From a virus: a stretch of 25,176 bases of DNA. The stretch's first letter is position 1, and each line of letters begins with the position of its first letter. Below the pieces are notes generated by a model, which saw only the letters and a list, made by a program, of their open reading frames with translations, was not told the origin of the DNA and searched no databases. Position numbers and translations under genes: made by a program. Below are positions 23,234 to 25,176 of this stretch, in pieces. The stretch is taken from positions 1 to 25,176 of IMG/VR virus record IMGVR_UViG_3300042391_001145, one strand, 5' to 3'.

Positions 23234-23722
23234 GTGTTTATTAGCGATGATGCATGGGATGAAGATATTCCTTCATTCGTTGAAAATGACTTCCCGGAGT
23301 TTCCAGATACTGGCTTCGAGGAAATGGTTGTTTGTTCTAAGTGTTCTCACATTAGGGCTTCAGTATCTATTGCTTTATCGGCTTTAGAGGAGTTGGTCAT
23401 AGGTAAGTATGTACCTAGGGCTCAATTATCTTTTTTTGGAGACGGACGCTCAGTACTATCTGAGATGATTTTGTCTTTCAAGGCAGCACATAGTCGTATT
23501 GTTCAGTCGAGTTCGTTGTTGTGTTTCGATTGCGCAAAGGAGGATGCGTTGCGTCGGGCGTCTAAGTTCACTGGTATTGAGCGTTCAAGTATCAATGCTG
23601 GTGGCTATGGATTGTCTATGGCAGAGCGTGAGACTTTCAGTCGCTCTGCATGGAATAACTACTACCAATTGATGAATCCACTAAATGAAGGAGATGATGA
23701 AAGTGTCGACGACCCAGAGTAA
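23234..23722 (+). CDS. paired-CxxC protein, unknown
   Basis: Protein of 162 residues with a GTG start seven bases after AAGGA. The N-terminus is acidic (about 30 residues), CSKC lies near residue 34 and CFDC near residue 97, which could make a zinc site across a helical domain (ASVSIALSALEELVIGKYVP). The C-terminal part is polar with an acidic end. Its end overlaps the next gene. I recognise no family; a small DNA- or RNA-associated zinc protein is one possibility. Confidence 0.7.
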   Translation: MFISDDAWDEDIPSFVENDFPEFPDTGFEEMVVCSKCSHIRASVSIALSALEELVIGKYVPRAQLSFFGDGRSVLSEMILSFKAAHSRIVQSSSLLCFDCAKEDALRRASKFTGIERSSINAGGYGLSMAERETFSRSAWNNYYQLMNPLNEGDDESVDDPE

Positions 23723-24383
23723 TGATGTAGTCATGCATTATCCAATTGTTCGTTGTGTTGTTATGGGATCTGATAGTACTGAGAATTTCAGTGATGTTCG
23801 TGATGCTGTAATTTCTACGATCAAAAACATTCAGACTTTTTATGAAGACAAGATTCATATTCAGTTTGTTTTTCCTGCGAACATTACTAGAGAGGGCTGG
23901 TCTCCTCTTCGTGGTGTTCCTCGTGTTGTCAATTCGTTGACGATGGGTTGGGTTGATCAGTGGCATGATTCTAATGCTGAGTACGCTCCGATCATTCACC
24001 CGTTGTATACGATTGTCAATGACGAAGCCGCTCGTCCAGTATCTGCAGAAGAATTGTCTGCAACCAAACTCGACAAGCACGAAACAGAAAGCCTATTCAG
24101 GCTAGAGACATCGTTCGGCACGCCAATGGTTAATTCTTATAACGAGTGGACTAAGCGTGTTTTTTATCCTGATCTTTGGGATATGTTCGCTAATATGTCT
24201 CACGAGTCTGAGTCTTTCGAGGCCGCGCCATTGTATGCCTTGACCATTCACCACAATTCGTTTGATGAGCAGACTTTGATTCTTGAGAACGAGGCTATAC
24301 GAGCCGGTGCTCAGGTGTATAGCTATAGCGTCAGTAAGTCTTCTTTGACAAACGAAACAATCACGCGTTCACGTTTGATCTAA
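23703..24383 (+). CDS. unknown protein, possibly Rossmann-like
   Basis: Protein of 226 residues from the GTG at 23703, nine bases after AAGGAG; in-frame ATGs at 23685, 23694 and 23697 overlap or precede that site. It begins inside the upstream gene. The N-terminal part reads as strand-turn-helix (VRCVVMGSDSTENFSDVRDA) then another strand (IQFVFP), and the C-terminal part ends with a strand-helix-strand (YALTIHHNSFDEQTLILENE ... GAQVYSYSV). This could be a nucleotide-binding alpha/beta fold such as SLOG/DprA-like, but no diagnostic glycine loop or catalytic motif is visible, so I leave function open. Confidence 0.7.
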   Translation: MSTTQSNDVVMHYPIVRCVVMGSDSTENFSDVRDAVISTIKNIQTFYEDKIHIQFVFPANITREGWSPLRGVPRVVNSLTMGWVDQWHDSNAEYAPIIHPLYTIVNDEAARPVSAEELSATKLDKHETESLFRLETSFGTPMVNSYNEWTKRVFYPDLWDMFANMSHESESFEAAPLYALTIHHNSFDEQTLILENEAIRAGAQVYSYSVSKSSLTNETITRSRLI

Positions 24384-24388
24384 CGCTT

Positions 24389-24431
24389 GCCCAGTAGTCA
24401 ACATTGTTTGTTGGCTACTGGGCTTTTTTTT
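24389..24431 (+). terminator. strong intrinsic terminator
   Basis: GCCCAGTAGTCAAC (24389-24402) pairs with GTTGGCTACTGGGC (24410-24423), 14 pairs with one G-T, loop ATTGTTT, followed by eight T (24424-24431). It ends the small-gene operon. Confidence 0.95.
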
Positions 24432-24788
24432 GTTACTTTGGCCAAAGGCATCTATTGGCCTGCGCGTAGACGCGTTGCGCGTGAGATTTGCCACTCAGTT
24501 TTATTTGCAACTTTGTGTACCAAGTTTATTCGTTATATGTAGATGGTTTTTTAGTCGATCTATATATTTATATATTTGCTGTTTCAGATCTCAGCAGAAG
24601 TATGAGCGACCTATAAACAAGGTATAAAATATCGAGATAAAGTGTATTACAAATTTCAAACACAGTAATTACTTAGCAATTCAAGTGACTTGTGTACAGT
24701 GTGTACATGTTATCTCAATATTCCAAGTGTCATGATCATCCAAAATAACTCAATAAATGTACTACACAACCTTCACAAAGGAGTCATA
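24432..24788. other. AT-rich non-coding region
   Basis: No supported gene. The one open frame (24430-24627) lacks a ribosome site, begins in the terminator T run and has an odd Phe/Ile/Cys-rich translation. The stretch holds an alternating TATATATTTATATATTT tract near 24561-24577 and clustered short repeats at 24682-24707. It is probably the control region of the next gene. Confidence 0.6.
24682..24707. promoter_or_regulatory. overlapping palindromes, operator-like
   Basis: CAAGT-G-ACTTG (24682-24692) is followed directly by two copies of the palindrome TGTACA (24693-24698 and 24702-24707), also readable as a direct repeat GTGTACA-GT-GTGTACA. They lie about 80-105 bp before the ATG at 24789, where a promoter is expected. 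A TGTTATC element at 24708-24714 may be a weak extended -10. Confidence 0.45.
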
Positions 24789-25176
24789 ATGACTAGTGCT
24801 AAGAGGCACAAAATAACATCAGTAGCAGTAGGGATCGACGGAAAACTCTTCGGTCAATGTACTGCTTGCGAAGGCATGGGAAGTGTCCGCGTGTATCGCG
24901 TTCGCGAATACACACTCAGTAATGGCGAACGAATCACCCACTACAGGTGCCGTAACCAAATGGCAAAATACACATATCGCCGGGCACACATGAACCCCAA
25001 ACGTAATACAGCCGCACAAAAGCGTGAAGCCATTGAGGCTATCCCATCATCGCTGGCTGGACAAATCAACTTGTGGGAACAACAACAGGGCGGACATTGC
25101 GGCTTATGCGCCGAATATCTGCGTAAAGGCCGTAAAGACGGTAGCCGCGAACTGTTCGTAATCCACGACACGCAAG
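24789..25176 (+). CDS. Cys/His-rich protein, possible HNH-type (3' end outside window)
   Basis: AAAGGAG five bases before the ATG makes the start clear; 129 codons are visible and the frame is open at the window end. CTAC lies near residues 24-27 with a further Cys in HYRCRNQM, and CGLC lies near residue 106 (GGHCGLCAEYLRKGRKDG) followed by FVIHDTQ at the edge. A CxxC followed by a strand and His could be the opening of an HNH nuclease or another treble-clef zinc domain. The decisive C-terminal motif is outside the window. Strong Arg/Lys/Tyr content in the middle (KYTYRRAHMNPKRNTAAQK) fits nucleic-acid binding. Confidence 0.75.
   Translation, partial: MTSAKRHKITSVAVGIDGKLFGQCTACEGMGSVRVYRVREYTLSNGERITHYRCRNQMAKYTYRRAHMNPKRNTAAQKREAIEAIPSSLAGQINLWEQQQGGHCGLCAEYLRKGRKDGSRELFVIHDTQ

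Noticed and set aside
24430-24627. 65-codon open frame after the strong terminator
   Set aside because: It starts inside the terminator T run, has no ribosome site, and its translation is Phe/Ile/Cys-rich in an AT-rich stretch; likely chance.
1-25176. CRISPR array, insertion sequence or rRNA
   Set aside because: No regularly spaced repeats, transposase gene or rRNA-like stretch was seen on either strand.

Overview
The window is a piece of a tailed-phage genome, most likely a short-tailed (podovirus-type) phage of an Actinomycetota host. The evidence for the morphology is a capsid gene followed by neck and tail-tube-like genes, several small virion-type genes and one giant 3282-residue gene, with no tape-measure, major-tail or baseplate genes. 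The actinobacterial assignment is inferred from frequent GTG/TTG starts, genes that look leaderless, M23-type lysis, actinophage-style metallophosphoesterase and tail proteins, and intermediate to high GC. Portal, large terminase, polymerase and integrase genes are not in the window.

Layout. Positions 1-17781 are a rightward late operon: major capsid protein (5' end outside the window), an unknown protein, a neck adaptor, a tail-tube/stabilisation protein, a Pro-rich repeat protein, a conserved small virion-type protein, three further structural-type proteins, the giant virion protein (39% of the window), a small membrane protein, a metallophosphoesterase and a 25-residue Cys-tail peptide. 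Many junctions overlap as TAATG or lie within a few bases of each other. Positions 21100-17960 are a leftward operon: double-HTH regulator, small-terminase-like protein, small tail-type protein, FN3/repeat tail-tip protein, M23 endolysin and holin. The two operons converge at about 17.8-17.95 kb.

Between the converging operons, at 17832-17910, is a 79-nt RNA-like element. It resembles the tRNA-like domain of tmRNA: G3-U70 acceptor pair, A73, a TTCGACG D-loop motif, CGGAC before the T arm and a perfect T arm. It has no tag reading frame or pseudoknots; that part is replaced by a short stem capped with GCAA. I consider it the most unusual item here.

To the right, the 21.1-21.7 kb divergent intergenic region is non-coding. 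It holds C7/C8 tracts, five short hairpins (two abutting pairs) and a likely promoter, and is a candidate origin or structured RNA/control region. It is followed rightward by an SSB gene with a strong terminator, then a T-rich-codon set of small accessory genes, several with paired CxxC motifs, ending in a strong terminator at 24.4 kb. A 400-bp AT-rich control region with GTGTACA repeats precedes a last gene that runs off the right edge.
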